A stretch of 64,000 nucleotides of DNA, from the NCBI GenBank assembly GCA_018222405.1, contig JAAFAI010000004.1, positions 227,999-291,998 on the forward strand, in the 5' to 3' direction. Under the pieces are notes generated by a model, which saw only the letters and a list, made by a program, of their open reading frames with translations, searched no databases and had not been told where the DNA came from. The DNA is from Gammaproteobacteria bacterium (GTDB lineage: Bacteria; Pseudomonadota; Gammaproteobacteria; Enterobacterales; Alteromonadaceae). Shown here one piece after another: positions 1 to 9,422 of this stretch (the stretch's first letter is position 1; each line of letters starts with the position of its first letter). The position numbers were made by a program, and so were the translations under genes.

Positions 1-3000
1 CCGCAATGCCCATACCATGGGTCGCAGAAGTAGCCGTGATTCCCGCTGCATCACTCTCATCAACCAGCATACCGTCGACGTTGCTATACAACACGTCTGC
101 GCCAAAATCGACCGACAACCATAAGTCCTGCATAAGGTCACCGTCGAAATCTGCCCAGGCACCCATATAGGTCAGGCGATCGGGGCCGGCGCCGCTATTA
201 ATTCCATCGATTCCCATAAAAGGGGCTACATCGAAGAAACTGCCGCCGTCATTCTGGTAAAGGCTATCGGCGGGTACATCACCGTAACGGCCTGCTACGA
301 AAATATCCAGGTCGTTATCACCGTCGAAGTCATTCCAGACTACACCAATGGCACCGGTATTGCCGGGTATAGCCATCGTATCCGTGACATCGATGAAGGT
401 ACCGTCACCCTGGTTATGCCACAACTCACTGCGCGCATTAAGGTTAGACTGATTAGCTACATACAGATCGAGTAAACCATCATTGTCGAAATCGCCCCAC
501 GCCAGACCAGAGCCAGCGCCACCAGATGTAAGCATATTGGCCTGGGTCGTCACATTGGTAAAGGTACCATCACAGTTACTTCTATACAGAAGCACGGTTT
601 CAGTGACGTTGCGTGGTGTTAAGGCTAAATCCACACAGCCGTCATTATCGTAGTCTCCTGCAGCCAGGCCGATTGCGCCAGGTATACTGTCGAGACCAGA
701 CAGAACCGTTGCGTCGGTAAATAACGGGGTCAGATCCACACCAACGTGAACAGTGATCGTGGCGCGTCCTGGCACAAACTCCGAGTCCAGCGCCTCAGCT
801 GTAATGGTATGAGAGCCCTGACTGAGTGTAGACAACGAGAATATACTGCCTTCACCAATAATGCCGTCAATACTCGACCGCCAGATAATCATTGACGATA
901 AGTCACCGTCCTCGTTATCCATAGCACTGGCATCAAACATAACCGGATCACCGAGTGGCACTCGCAGTTCGTCATCAGGCTGGATAATTTCAACTGATGG
1001 CGCAGTATTCGTGCCAGCTCCTGAAGCACTGAGTACCAATTGCGGTTGTAAAGCAACGTCACTGCTTTCACCGGAGTAGAAACCTATAGAGTTTTCCAGT
1101 CCGTCGTTGTTGTCATCCAATGAACAGCTAAATCGAAATTGTGCAGACTGCCCTGCCATTATTGCGGCAACACCCTGCGTAGATATTTCAGCAACAAATA
1201 CATCACCGGAAACAGGCGCTGTAAGCTCACCGACATTAGCTACCGTTGGTACGGCCTCGAAATCGCTGGCATGAATACGCGGATCGTTGCTGAATCCGGT
1301 GCTGTGAACATCCACAGTACACGGACCAAGTAAATCCAGAGGGCTGGCGCCAATACCACCACCACGCGTGAGATAAAGCGTTGCAGAGGAAATAGTTGTT
1401 CCCTGCGGGATAGCAAAAGAAGTAATTAACTTAATCTGTTGATTAAGATTATTATCACCCAAACGCAGTGCCCCACCGTTAGAGAGGAACGGAATAGCTA
1501 CACCACCGCTATCGCTATTTTCTGCTGACTCCACTACAAACCCGTCTTCAATTGGATTTGACATCAGTGTCACACTGGCACCCGGATCCTCGAGTATGCC
1601 GTAGACAGTGAGAGAGATGCTTTGCGTTGCCTCATTGCCTTCTGCATCCTGTACAATCGCTGTAATGGTATGTTGGCCAGGCGATAAAGTTGTTACCGAA
1701 GCACTGCCGGAACTGGCAAACATACCGTCGATATCAGATAACCACATAATATCGGCAGAAATATCGCCCTGTTCAAAATCATCGGCAGTTGCCGTAAATA
1801 CTATCTCGTCACCAACTGTAACACGGGTATCATCAGTAGGCCCGATCAACTCAATAGTGGGCAACTGACTGCCAATGGCAATTTCAAACACCAGTTCCGT
1901 AGTTTGCCCGTTACTGTCGGTCACAGTTGCAGTGATCACATGTACACCGGCCGATAAGCTGGCGATGGTAATTTCAGAGCCGGCTCCCAGAATCCCATCA
2001 ACAGATGAAGTCCAGACGATATCAGCAGATAAATCCAACTCATCGGAGTCGGCCGCCATAGCTGAGAGCACCACACTCTCACCAGGCTGGTACACCTGAC
2101 CAGCAATATCAGTGGTTAGTTCAATGGTAGGCAGGATCCCTAAATCTCCAGTGAAGTACCGCATCGCATGGTTGAAGGCATCAGGACCAATTTCAGCCCC
2201 CATCAGACGACCAGGAATATCATCTGCAGTAGGGTGAATACCACCGTATATTCGCGAAATGCTGGTCTCATCAGAGGCATCGCGGTAGGTTGCCCACTGT
2301 AATTGAAGATCTACACTCGGGCCTTCCTCAAACACCAGAAATTCATTTTGCGGTGCATCAAAGGTACCCATCCCTCCCGGGAAGAACTCATCGCCCGTAA
2401 CCAGCGTCATTACCTCAGCAGCGGCACGACTAAATGTACTGTGACCAGACACATAGCCGGCAAAAGGTGGTGTAACAAAACTCGGGCGCTGATAAGGCCA
2501 CCAGTTCTCACACAGGATCCAGTCGGCACCTGCGGTAGTGGTTTCCGGATCGTCTATATAATCAGGTCCTTTCCACGCATAGGCTGCAATCTTGCCGATG
2601 TTTTCGTTATTCTCACCGGCGAGATGTTCATGCACTCCGCCTGGCAGAATTGACTGAGCCGTTACCACCTCAATTTTACCCGGCACCAGACCTATGCCGC
2701 CCGGATCGTAACTTGGTCCGGATGGATCTGATGACTGGCCAAGATCACACATGTGGCGAATGGCCGAAACCGGACGAATATAATCGTACCAGCCTTTAAC
2801 ACCCCATGCTGAGATCGCCGAGTCATGCATGGCACCGCCGAGCGCCAGGTACATTTTCACATCGTATTCCAGAGCATCAAGGACAGCGCCCTGACCACCA
2901 AACTGGCTAACGTGCATCTCATGGTCTACCACATAATTTGCCACCGAGAACCAGTGGCCAGGAGGCGTTTCAGAATCAGGACCATCGGCCCAGAACTCAG

Positions 3001-4648
3001 CTAATACGCGGTAATAATCACCAGCAGGCACGAGCTGTTGTTCATAAGGCAGGCCGGTCACTGGGTTAATATCACGTCCCTGACCGTCATTGGTACCCAG
3101 TGTGTTGTTGCCTCGGGACGCCGGACTAATATCGATCATCACTCCGTCAGCAGGGTCTAATTCACCACTCCATTCCAGTACTTGCTGGAAGCCTGCACGG
3201 TAATCCTCTGTACCGAATGCGGGTGGCGAACCTGGATCATGATAAACGTGGTAGTCATGACCATCCCGGCTGTAAACAGTGAGATCGTCCTCACTTAATG
3301 CAAATGGCGTCACATGCCCCCATTCAGGGCTAAGAAAATCAAGTGAACCTCCTGGTATCAGGTTACCACTCTGGTCAACAAAGAACTCTAGTGACAGAGG
3401 CTGCCAGCGATCAGGGTCCACCAAATCAGGATTACCCGGAAATTCCGGCAGTAAGGGCGGGTTTATGGACTCGTAGTAAATATTGGCAAAGTTTTCCTGT
3501 TCGTTGGAGTAATCTTCAAGACCAAATTCAATAACGGTTGCCGCTATACGATTACCCAGCGCTGCCGCAGAGTCACCTTCAGTTGAAGTAAAGTCTTTGT
3601 CGTACCCCAATTCTTCCATACGCGCATCAAAGGCTGGTAGCCTTTCGGCTGCGCCCGGAGACGGCGCAAAACGCCAGGTGAGAATACGGTACATGGCATA
3701 ACTGATAGCTTCAGCCCGAGCCGCTTCCACGTCAGCAACCGGGGCCATTTTTTCATGGTGAATGACTTGTCCGACGCCATCTTCATAAGCCGCCCAGGCA
3801 TCCCACATGGCTGCTGATGTATGGTAGAGGTTACGCGCATGTACGGTAGGACGGGCGAAATCCAGTCGGATAGACGCCAGCAACTCCTCGTTCCAGATAC
3901 GCGCAATCGAATGTGGAACTTCAACAACCTCTTCGGTGTAGGAAATTACCAGTTCAGGCGCGTATTGGGCGGTTTCACCAGAGGCAAAGCTTGCCGTGTT
4001 CTGGGTACCGTCACCGTTGTCTTCAACCGCACAATACGCCCTTATCTGGGTAAATCCACCACGGTTGATTGCACCTAATCCGGCGCTGCTAAGGCTCGCC
4101 TCTGACCATTCGTTGGTGCGCACGACTGCGCTTAAAGTACCAGCGGCCGTGCTGGTGGCAGGTGCATCGAAATCTTCTGACTCCAATGCAATATTGCCAT
4201 TAAACCCACCGCTGTTAACGTCGATTACACAGGGCGCGAGTACATCAAAAGGGCTTGCACCAGGTGAGCGTGCGTGCCGCATACGCAGCACAGCATCGGT
4301 AATTTCTGCGCTGAAAGGGATTTGTGAAGTATCGAAGGAAACGATGGTTTTCACCTGGCGGGTATCAGCCAGATCGCCAATACTCAATGCTGCTAATCCG
4401 CTGCGATTAGGTTGTGCAAAACCACCGGTGTTATTCAACGCCGGGCTTTCATTTACGATCCCGTCATGTTGTGCAATAGATTTGAGTGTTATTTCTTCGG
4501 CACCTACTGATGCACTGAGTGCGATCATCGCAAGACTAAGTGCAGTCTTAGCGAAGCCGGATTGTTGTTTATCAGACTGTTTAAGCAGCCTGTCACATTG
4601 ATGCTTTTCAATGTGTTTAGATTTCGACCAATGCTGAAGTCTAAACAT
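1..4648 (-). CDS. Secreted vanadium-dependent haloperoxidase with DNRLRE, Ig-like and FG-GAP repeats (3' end beyond window)
   Basis: Partial: the frame is open from an ATG at 4648 to the left edge, at least 1,549 codons. A GGAGG ribosome site sits 7 nt before the ATG. The first 50 residues are basic then hydrophobic, an extended signal peptide ending near SVGA. In order: a DNRLRE/CBM96-like beta domain (about 55-240); a PAP2/vanadium haloperoxidase domain (about 290-830) with the vanadate-binding set KGWYDYIR near 618, SGHSTFSRAA near 733 and RIYGGIHP near 797-802; Ig/PKD-like domains; a second DNRLRE-like domain; another Ig-like domain; then FG-GAP/VCBS repeats with DxDxDG calcium motifs (for example DFDNDG, DFDGDN) from about 1300. 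The family oxidises halide with peroxide. Halide choice cannot be read here. The repeats suggest a surface or secreted protein. Confidence in the family is high. Confidence 0.9.
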   Translation of the reverse strand, partial: MFRLQHWSKSKHIEKHQCDRLLKQSDKQQSGFAKTALSLAMIALSASVGAEEITLKSIAQHDGIVNESPALNNTGGFAQPNRSGLAALSIGDLADTRQVKTIVSFDTSQIPFSAEITDAVLRMRHARSPGASPFDVLAPCVIDVNSGGFNGNIALESEDFDAPATSTAAGTLSAVVRTNEWSEASLSSAGLGAINRGGFTQIRAYCAVEDNGDGTQNTASFASGETAQYAPELVISYTEEVVEVPHSIARIWNEELLASIRLDFARPTVHARNLYHTSAAMWDAWAAYEDGVGQVIHHEKMAPVADVEAARAEAISYAMYRILTWRFAPSPGAAERLPAFDARMEELGYDKDFTSTEGDSAAALGNRIAATVIEFGLEDYSNEQENFANIYYESINPPLLPEFPGNPDLVDPDRWQPLSLEFFVDQSGNLIPGGSLDFLSPEWGHVTPFALSEDDLTVYSRDGHDYHVYHDPGSPPAFGTEDYRAGFQQVLEWSGELDPADGVMIDISPASRGNNTLGTNDGQGRDINPVTGLPYEQQLVPAGDYYRVLAEFWADGPDSETPPGHWFSVANYVVDHEMHVSQFGGQGAVLDALEYDVKMYLALGGAMHDSAISAWGVKGWYDYIRPVSAIRHMCDLGQSSDPSGPSYDPGGIGLVPGKIEVVTAQSILPGGVHEHLAGENNENIGKIAAYAWKGPDYIDDPETTTAGADWILCENWWPYQRPSFVTPPFAGYVSGHSTFSRAAAEVMTLVTGDEFFPGGMGTFDAPQNEFLVFEEGPSVDLQLQWATYRDASDETSISRIYGGIHPTADDIPGRLMGAEIGPDAFNHAMRYFTGDLGILPTIELTTDIAGQVYQPGESVVLSAMAADSDELDLSADIVWTSSVDGILGAGSEITIASLSAGVHVITATVTDSNGQTTELVFEIAIGSQLPTIELIGPTDDTRVTVGDEIVFTATADDFEQGDISADIMWLSDIDGMFASSGSASVTTLSPGQHTITAIVQDAEGNEATQSISLTVYGILEDPGASVTLMSNPIEDGFVVESAENSDSGGVAIPFLSNGGALRLGDNNLNQQIKLITSFAIPQGTTISSATLYLTRGGGIGASPLDLLGPCTVDVHSTGFSNDPRIHASDFEAVPTVANVGELTAPVSGDVFVAEISTQGVAAIMAGQSAQFRFSCSLDDNNDGLENSIGFYSGESSDVALQPQLVLSASGAGTNTAPSVEIIQPDDELRVPLGDPVMFDASAMDNEDGDLSSMIIWRSSIDGIIGEGSIFSLSTLSQGSHTITAEALDSEFVPGRATITVHVGVDLTPLFTDATVLSGLDSIPGAIGLAAGDYDNDGCVDLALTPRNVTETVLLYRSNCDGTFTNVTTQANMLTSGGAGSGLAWGDFDNDGLLDLYVANQSNLNARSELWHNQGDGTFIDVTDTMAIPGNTGAIGVVWNDFDGDNDLDIFVAGRYGDVPADSLYQNDGGSFFDVAPFMGIDGINSGAGPDRLTYMGAWADFDGDLMQDLWLSVDFGADVLYSNVDGMLVDESDAAGITATSATHGMGIA

Positions 4649-4986
4649 GTTCTTACCTCCATTCCTTGTGTATGGGCCCCTGGGACCTGAATACCGTTTA
4701 CGAATCTTATGTTTGATCCTTTGCCGGTTTGTTTTTGCTTTTTTGCAACATACGCCGGCTTTGATACCGTGCGCTGATGCACATATCTAATCAGCTGGAA
4801 TGTCATGTAAGAAAATCCACTGATTAAATTTTTAAGCAACTATTCTGCTAATCCACAACAGGAGATAATTAACAACCGCTAAGCCGCATTTGTTATTAGT
4901 TTACTTATACCTTGCAATAGGCTTTCGCAGCCTTTGCCGGCACCACTAGTTATACAGGCAGGTAGTAAAGAAGAAACAAACAGTAA

Positions 4987-5007
4987 GCTGGCAACAATAT
5001 TGCCAGC
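4987..5007. repeat. Perfect 8-bp inverted repeat in the haloperoxidase upstream region
   Basis: GCTGGCAA, loop CAATA, TTGCCAGC. It lies about 340 bp upstream of the haloperoxidase start. With no T-run on either side it could be an mRNA leader hairpin or a protein-binding site. Function unknown. Confidence 0.35.
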
Positions 5008-5387
5008 CCCCGTTCTAATTTTTTGCAGAGTATTCACGAAAGATTGCAGTCAGACAGGGAGTTAAAAACGAGGTTTGTTGCGCATAACCAAACCAAGTAA
5101 AACTCTGCCAAACACTTTGGGTTTCCCTGTGCGAAAATCAAAACAGCCTTGCTTTTTGTACTTCACAACCAATATGTATAACAATCAGATACAACGTTTA
5201 AAGATTAAAATATATACAACACATAAGAGTGTCAACATGGTTTTACAGTAAAAATTCATTTATTTTTGTTAAATCTATGAAAATTATTGACAGCAGATGA
5301 TCAGTTTAATGGTTGGTATGATGAGATGAACAACATTCCGATACTTCTGAGGTAATATGTAATATTTTAAAGGGTTAGAGATGAAAT

Positions 5388-5413
5388 AAAAAAGCCGCTT
5401 GGCAGCGGCTTTT
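5388..5413 (-). terminator. Rho-independent terminator after the EF-hand gene
   Basis: Stem AAAGCCGC/GCGGCTTT with a 6-nt loop, bordered by A-runs on the left that become a T-run on the minus strand. It lies 12 nt past the EF-hand stop codon. Confidence 0.8.
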
Positions 5414-5424
5414 CTGAATCGGGT

Positions 5425-5667
5425 TTAGTATTCCCACCAGCATTCCTGCCACCAGGCAAGAAACTCTTCAAAGTCGATATACCCATCGTGGTTTTCATCG
5501 ATAAGTTTAAAGCCTTCTTCAACGTGGCTGACTTTGGTTTTAGGTGAAATTACCGTTAATAACTCAATAAATTCCTGCAGGTCGATCTGACCGTTACCAT
5601 CACGGTCAAAGAAGCTAAAATCTTTTTGAATCGCTTCTACTTTTTCGGGTGTTAATTCAGTAGACAC
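5425..5667 (-). CDS. Small EF-hand calcium-binding protein
   Basis: An 80-residue protein made almost wholly of one EF-hand pair. Loop 1 is DRDGNGQIDLQE (21-32) and loop 2 is DENHDGYIDFEE (57-68). Both have Asp/Asn at the ligand positions, Gly at position 6 and Glu at position 12, so both should bind calcium. There is no signal peptide or membrane segment, which implies a cytoplasmic calcium sensor or buffer. The C-terminus is rich in Trp (AWWQECWWEY). It lies 59 bp downstream of trhO on the same strand, so it may be co-transcribed, and it ends at a good terminator. Partner unknown. Confidence 0.85.
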   Translation of the reverse strand: MSTELTPEKVEAIQKDFSFFDRDGNGQIDLQEFIELLTVISPKTKVSHVEEGFKLIDENHDGYIDFEEFLAWWQECWWEY

Positions 5668-5726
5668 TGTCTGATTCCCTGTCGGTTTCCGGTGAGATGG
5701 AGTGTAACTCCAGCTCTACCGAATGT

Positions 5727-6725
5727 CTACGACTTAACTTGTTTTTGCGCCTGCAAAGCACGTAACCGCTGCTCTTCTGCCTTGGCCTTGCGGCGCGCTT
5801 CCATAGCGTCACGAGCCTCAGTGCCAACATGCTCTTCGTCGCGTTCACGGGCCAGATTAATTTGCTTCTCCCGTTCACGGAAACGTTCAATCTGTTCTTC
5901 GCTATGAGTACCAAAACAATGCGGGCAGCTTACGCCACTTTCGTATTTATCGCTTTGCTTATCGGCTGCAGTAATCGGTAACCGGCAAGCATAGCACTGA
6001 TCGTAGGCACTTTTTTCCAGGTCATGATTCACCGCTACGCGATTATCAAAGACAAAGCAGTCGCCTTCCCACATGGTCTCCTCTTTCGGTACATCCTCGA
6101 GGTATTGCAGGATACCGCCTTCAAGGTGATAAACCTCTTCAAAGCCCTGCTCTTTTAAATAGGCAGTGGACTTTTCGCAGCGGATCCCACCGGTACAGAA
6201 CATGGCGACCTTTTTATTTTTCGCCGGATCGAGGTTTTCTTTCACATAATCCGGAAATTCACGAAAGGTTTTGGTATTGGGATTGACCGCATTTTTAAAA
6301 GTGCCAATTTCGATTTCATAATCGTTACGGGTATCAATGAGTACCACATCAGGATCGCTGATCAACGCATTCCACTCTGCAGGTTTCACGTAAGTCCCAA
6401 CGGTACGACGCGGATCAATGCCTTCCACACCCATGGTGACAATTTCTTTTTTCAGTTTTACTTTCGTCCGGTAAAATGGCTGGGTGTCGTGAAATGAAAT
6501 TTTGTAAGAGATCGGGTTAAAGCGTTCATCGCTGTTTAACCAGGCCAGCAGGTTATCTATGCCTTGCTGCGTACCGGAAACGGTGCCGTTTATGCCCTCA
6601 GCGGCCAATAACAGGGTGCCTTTAATTTGATTCGCTTCCATTACATCGGTAAGCGGCTGGCGGATAGCTTTATAATCTTCAAGCGCGAAAAATTTGTATA
6701 GCGCGCATACAACATACTGACTCAT
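5727..6725 (-). CDS. trhO: tRNA uridine(34) hydroxylase TrhO (rhodanese family)
   Basis: TrhO (YceA) hydroxylates U34 of certain tRNAs to 5-hydroxyuridine, the first step towards cmo5U. The 332-residue length fits the family. An acylphosphatase-like N-terminal domain (1-100) precedes a rhodanese domain with the active-site loop CTGGIRC (Cys177 and Cys183), then two Cys pairs, CYAC (244-247) and CPHC (267-270), and a charged C-terminal helix. The start is set at [12 protein letters not shown], preceded by AAAGG. An in-frame upstream extension to 6788 is not family-like. cmoM, which acts later in the same wobble-uridine pathway, is also in this window at 34916. Confidence 0.93.
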   Translation of the reverse strand: MSQYVVCALYKFFALEDYKAIRQPLTDVMEANQIKGTLLLAAEGINGTVSGTQQGIDNLLAWLNSDERFNPISYKISFHDTQPFYRTKVKLKKEIVTMGVEGIDPRRTVGTYVKPAEWNALISDPDVVLIDTRNDYEIEIGTFKNAVNPNTKTFREFPDYVKENLDPAKNKKVAMFCTGGIRCEKSTAYLKEQGFEEVYHLEGGILQYLEDVPKEETMWEGDCFVFDNRVAVNHDLEKSAYDQCYACRLPITAADKQSDKYESGVSCPHCFGTHSEEQIERFREREKQINLARERDEEHVGTEARDAMEARRKAKAEEQRLRALQAQKQVKS

Positions 6726-6831
6726 ATTTTTTAACCTTTGCGAGTTGGAACGTAAAACCAGAGCAAAAATGCGCGCGGAATATAGCAAAAAAATCGACAG
6801 GCGAAAACCCGAGAGGAGTATTTACCGGAGT

Positions 6832-7332
6832 TTAAACTGCAATAGCCTGGGAGGCAGGAATGGTCTCAGCCAGCAAGGTAGCGTCTGGCTCTCTGATTTG
6901 CGACGCTTTTTCACTTACCCAGGCGAGTTGCGTGCGATAAGGGCAATTTTGTTTTACTTCAGGTTCCAGCCGTTTGCTGTTGTTATGAAAACTTAACGGA
7001 TCCGGGCTGATGGCCTGCCACAGGCGGATGTGCTCATTGCTGAATGCCTGGCTCAGACCCGCCTGCCATTTTAAATAGCTGTCTACGTGTTCGGAAGTTG
7101 ATGCCAGCGGGCTTCGACGGTAGTGATTTAATCTGGCGGGAAAATCCGGATCTTCAACCTGTTCGTGAACTGACGACCAACGGACAGGCTCATCTCCCCT
7201 GGCCTCACTGATTGCCAGATATAATGAAAACAACGCAGCACTGCCACCCACCGCTTTGTTGAGCGGTAGTGAGGAAGTGACATTCTGCACATCAAAAGAT
7301 GTCTGAGTAATGGTATCTGGTTGCAAAATCAT
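6832..7332 (-). CDS. Hypothetical protein, possibly VC2046/SO_2500 family
   Basis: A 166-residue soluble protein with no signal peptide, membrane helix or catalytic motif that I recognise. The middle (RLNHYRRSPL, then RLWQAISPDPLSFHN) recalls the short gammaproteobacterial VC2046/SO_2500 group, but this is from memory and weak. It is transcribed divergently from the response-regulator gene at 7426 across a 93-bp gap. The ribosome site before the ATG at 7332 is poor. Another ATG lies 4 nt upstream in a different frame. Confidence 0.6.
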   Translation of the reverse strand: MILQPDTITQTSFDVQNVTSSLPLNKAVGGSAALFSLYLAISEARGDEPVRWSSVHEQVEDPDFPARLNHYRRSPLASTSEHVDSYLKWQAGLSQAFSNEHIRLWQAISPDPLSFHNNSKRLEPEVKQNCPYRTQLAWVSEKASQIREPDATLLAETIPASQAIAV

Positions 7333-7425
7333 TCATAGGTATTAACGACTTACTAGCTTAATCGGCATATACCCATTATCCTTTAGTATATTATCGAATA
7401 GTTTCGCGTTTAATGGGAGCGGCCT

Positions 7426-9078
7426 TTGGGAGTGCCCTATCAGGACGTTAATATTCTGATTGTAGAAGATCAGCGTCCCTTCCTTATTCTGTTAAAAGGA
7501 TTATTGACCAATCTCGGCGCCAAGGATGTCATGACGGCAACCAGTGCCGATCAGGCGATTCGATTTTGCCGCAATCACAGAGTCGATATTATTGTTTGTG
7601 ACCTGCATCTTGGCACCAATAAGAAAAACGGCTTTGAGCTGTATCAGGAGCTGCAATATCGCAAAATGGTATCCGCCGGCGCGGTATTTCTGCTTATCAG
7701 TGCTGATGCCACGCGCCCTATCGTGCTGGGCTCACTGGAGCATAAACCCGATGATTATCTGCTCAAACCCTTCTCCCAGGCGCAGTTAAAAAGCCGGCTG
7801 AATAAATCCTGGCAGCGTAAGCAGTACTTTTTAAAAGTACTACAAGCAATGAGCAAACAGGAATTCGCGGCGGCGATCGAGGCGCTCGATAACCTAAAGG
7901 ATATGCCTGCACCTTATCAGCGTATGGCTTTGGAAATCCGTCTGGAGATCCTGTGGCATGAAACACAGTACGAGAAAGCGCTGACCCTGTTAAACAGCCA
8001 ATCTGATCAGCTACCCACGCAGTGGGCGCAACTGGCCCTGGGTAAAACCTATCTGGCCATGCGTAAATTTAGTGATGCTATTCAGTGCGCCAATAAGGTA
8101 CTGGCACTTAACCAGTTTGATCCGGAAGCACTGGATATTCTTGCTCAGGCAAAGTCGGCTTCCCAACTTCCTGAAGAAGCGCTGGAAGATATTCGCCGCG
8201 CCATTAAAAACTCACCGTACTCACTACAACGTCAGATCCTGGCCAGTCGTATCGCCAGGGACAATAATGACTATGAATTACTCACTGAAGCTACTAAAGC
8301 AACCTGGCAGTTATCGAAAAACACCATATTTAAACAGGTGAATTACTGGTGTAATCATATATCCAGTCTGCTTGATGCAGCAGAAGCGGCAGAAAGTAAA
8401 ACTCAGCGCCACCGGTTTCAACAGGAAGCGCTATTGCAGTTACAGCGTGCCGGCCATGATGAAGCACTAACCCGGCTGGAAGAGCCGTTCAGCCTGGATA
8501 TATTCGATCAGATCATGCACGCCCGGGTGGATGCTATCGACGGCAAACTCATTAACGCCAAACGATCGCTTATGGACAGTCAGATGGCCATCGAGAAACA
8601 GTTTGAGTTATACCCGGCCTCACTGGCGCCCTCAAGCATGCAATTAATGGTCGACCTCGGCGAATTTGAAGAAGTAAACCAACTGCTGCAAACCCTTGCC
8701 AGCCAGAATACTGAACTGGACGATAGCAGCCGCATGCTGGTGCGGTCGATGTCCAAACAGGTGAAGGAAAGCGAGCAGCAATATACCCATATTAACCGCC
8801 GCGGTATTCAGCTGTATCAACAGGAAAAATATGCCGAGGCGAAAGCCGCGTTCAACAGCGCACTGGAACTTTCACCAGTAAATGCGGGGATTGCGCTAAA
8901 CTTATTACAATGCCTGATTAAGCTGATGGGTAACGATGGAAAGGATGACGGCGCGATGATCAAAGAGGCCCGTCAGGTGTATAAGATACTGAACCATGCG
9001 CCCATGCGGGAGCAGCACCAAAGCAAGTTTGATGGTTTAAGGGATGAATTGCTGCGCTTAGGCATTGCAACCCTGTAG
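7426..9078 (+). CDS. Response regulator with C-terminal tetratricopeptide repeats
   Basis: 550 residues. Residues 8-125 form a CheY-like receiver with acidic pair E14/D15, phospho-acceptor D59 (CDLHLG), S92 and K114 (YLLKPF). The rest is helical TPR repeats, the clearest at about 455-490 (RGIQLYQQEKYAEAKAAF). There is no DNA-binding or enzymatic output domain, so the output is probably protein binding. The start is TTG (TTG GGA GTG CCC); GGGAG lies a few bases upstream, and GTG at 7432 is an alternative. No histidine kinase is adjacent. A protein of the same architecture is encoded at 31239. Confidence 0.88.
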   Translation: MGVPYQDVNILIVEDQRPFLILLKGLLTNLGAKDVMTATSADQAIRFCRNHRVDIIVCDLHLGTNKKNGFELYQELQYRKMVSAGAVFLLISADATRPIVLGSLEHKPDDYLLKPFSQAQLKSRLNKSWQRKQYFLKVLQAMSKQEFAAAIEALDNLKDMPAPYQRMALEIRLEILWHETQYEKALTLLNSQSDQLPTQWAQLALGKTYLAMRKFSDAIQCANKVLALNQFDPEALDILAQAKSASQLPEEALEDIRRAIKNSPYSLQRQILASRIARDNNDYELLTEATKATWQLSKNTIFKQVNYWCNHISSLLDAAEAAESKTQRHRFQQEALLQLQRAGHDEALTRLEEPFSLDIFDQIMHARVDAIDGKLINAKRSLMDSQMAIEKQFELYPASLAPSSMQLMVDLGEFEEVNQLLQTLASQNTELDDSSRMLVRSMSKQVKESEQQYTHINRRGIQLYQQEKYAEAKAAFNSALELSPVNAGIALNLLQCLIKLMGNDGKDDGAMIKEARQVYKILNHAPMREQHQSKFDGLRDELLRLGIATL

Positions 9079-9116
9079 CCACTGTATTTAACGCTCCTCA
9101 CAAAGGATAAGATGTC

Positions 9117-9422
9117 ATGCAAAAACACTGCTTATTGGTTACTACAGTTCTGATTGGCTCAGGCTGGTTGTCGGGTTGTGCAAGCCAGTCCAACCTGTGT
9201 GAAGATATCCTTGAGGTTAAAGCTCAGGCTCAGCAATGCGAAGTACTACAAAAAGCTATCAGGAATCCCAAAAATCCGCAGATGGCCCTTACCGCCCGGC
9301 AAAGGTATGAAAATGAGTGTGTTAATTTTCGTTACTACCGGGATGATTACGACACTATTTGTAAGGGCGGCGAACAACCTATTGGTCAGCCTTCGCCAAA
9401 ACCGGTGAACAAGGATAACTAA
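9117..9422 (+). CDS. Small putative lipoprotein
   Basis: 101 residues. A hydrophobic signal (CLLVTTVLIGSGW) ends in the lipobox LSGC, so Cys21 is the likely lipidated residue. The mature part has four more cysteines (CEDIL, QQCEVL, ECVNF, ICKGG), which could form periplasmic disulfides, and a Pro/Lys-rich tail. Family unknown. It follows the response regulator by 38 bp on the same strand. Its stop overlaps the end of the convergent EamA gene by 4 bp. Confidence 0.75.
   Translation: MQKHCLLVTTVLIGSGWLSGCASQSNLCEDILEVKAQAQQCEVLQKAIRNPKNPQMALTARQRYENECVNFRYYRDDYDTICKGGEQPIGQPSPKPVNKDN

Larger units (their letters stand above)
4649..5424. other. 776-bp AT-rich non-coding stretch
   Basis: No convincing gene. 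It holds the leader and presumably the promoter of the haloperoxidase gene (read leftwards) and the terminator of the EF-hand gene at its right end. A perfect 8-bp hairpin, GCTGGCAA/TTGCCAGC with a 5-nt loop, lies at 4987-5007. It has no adjoining T-run, so it is not a clear terminator. The section 5150-5350 is strongly AT-rich. Confidence 0.5.

Noticed and set aside
3996..4601. 201-codon open frame on the plus strand
   Set aside because: Antisense to the haloperoxidase N-terminal part, which has clear domains; no ribosome site or family.
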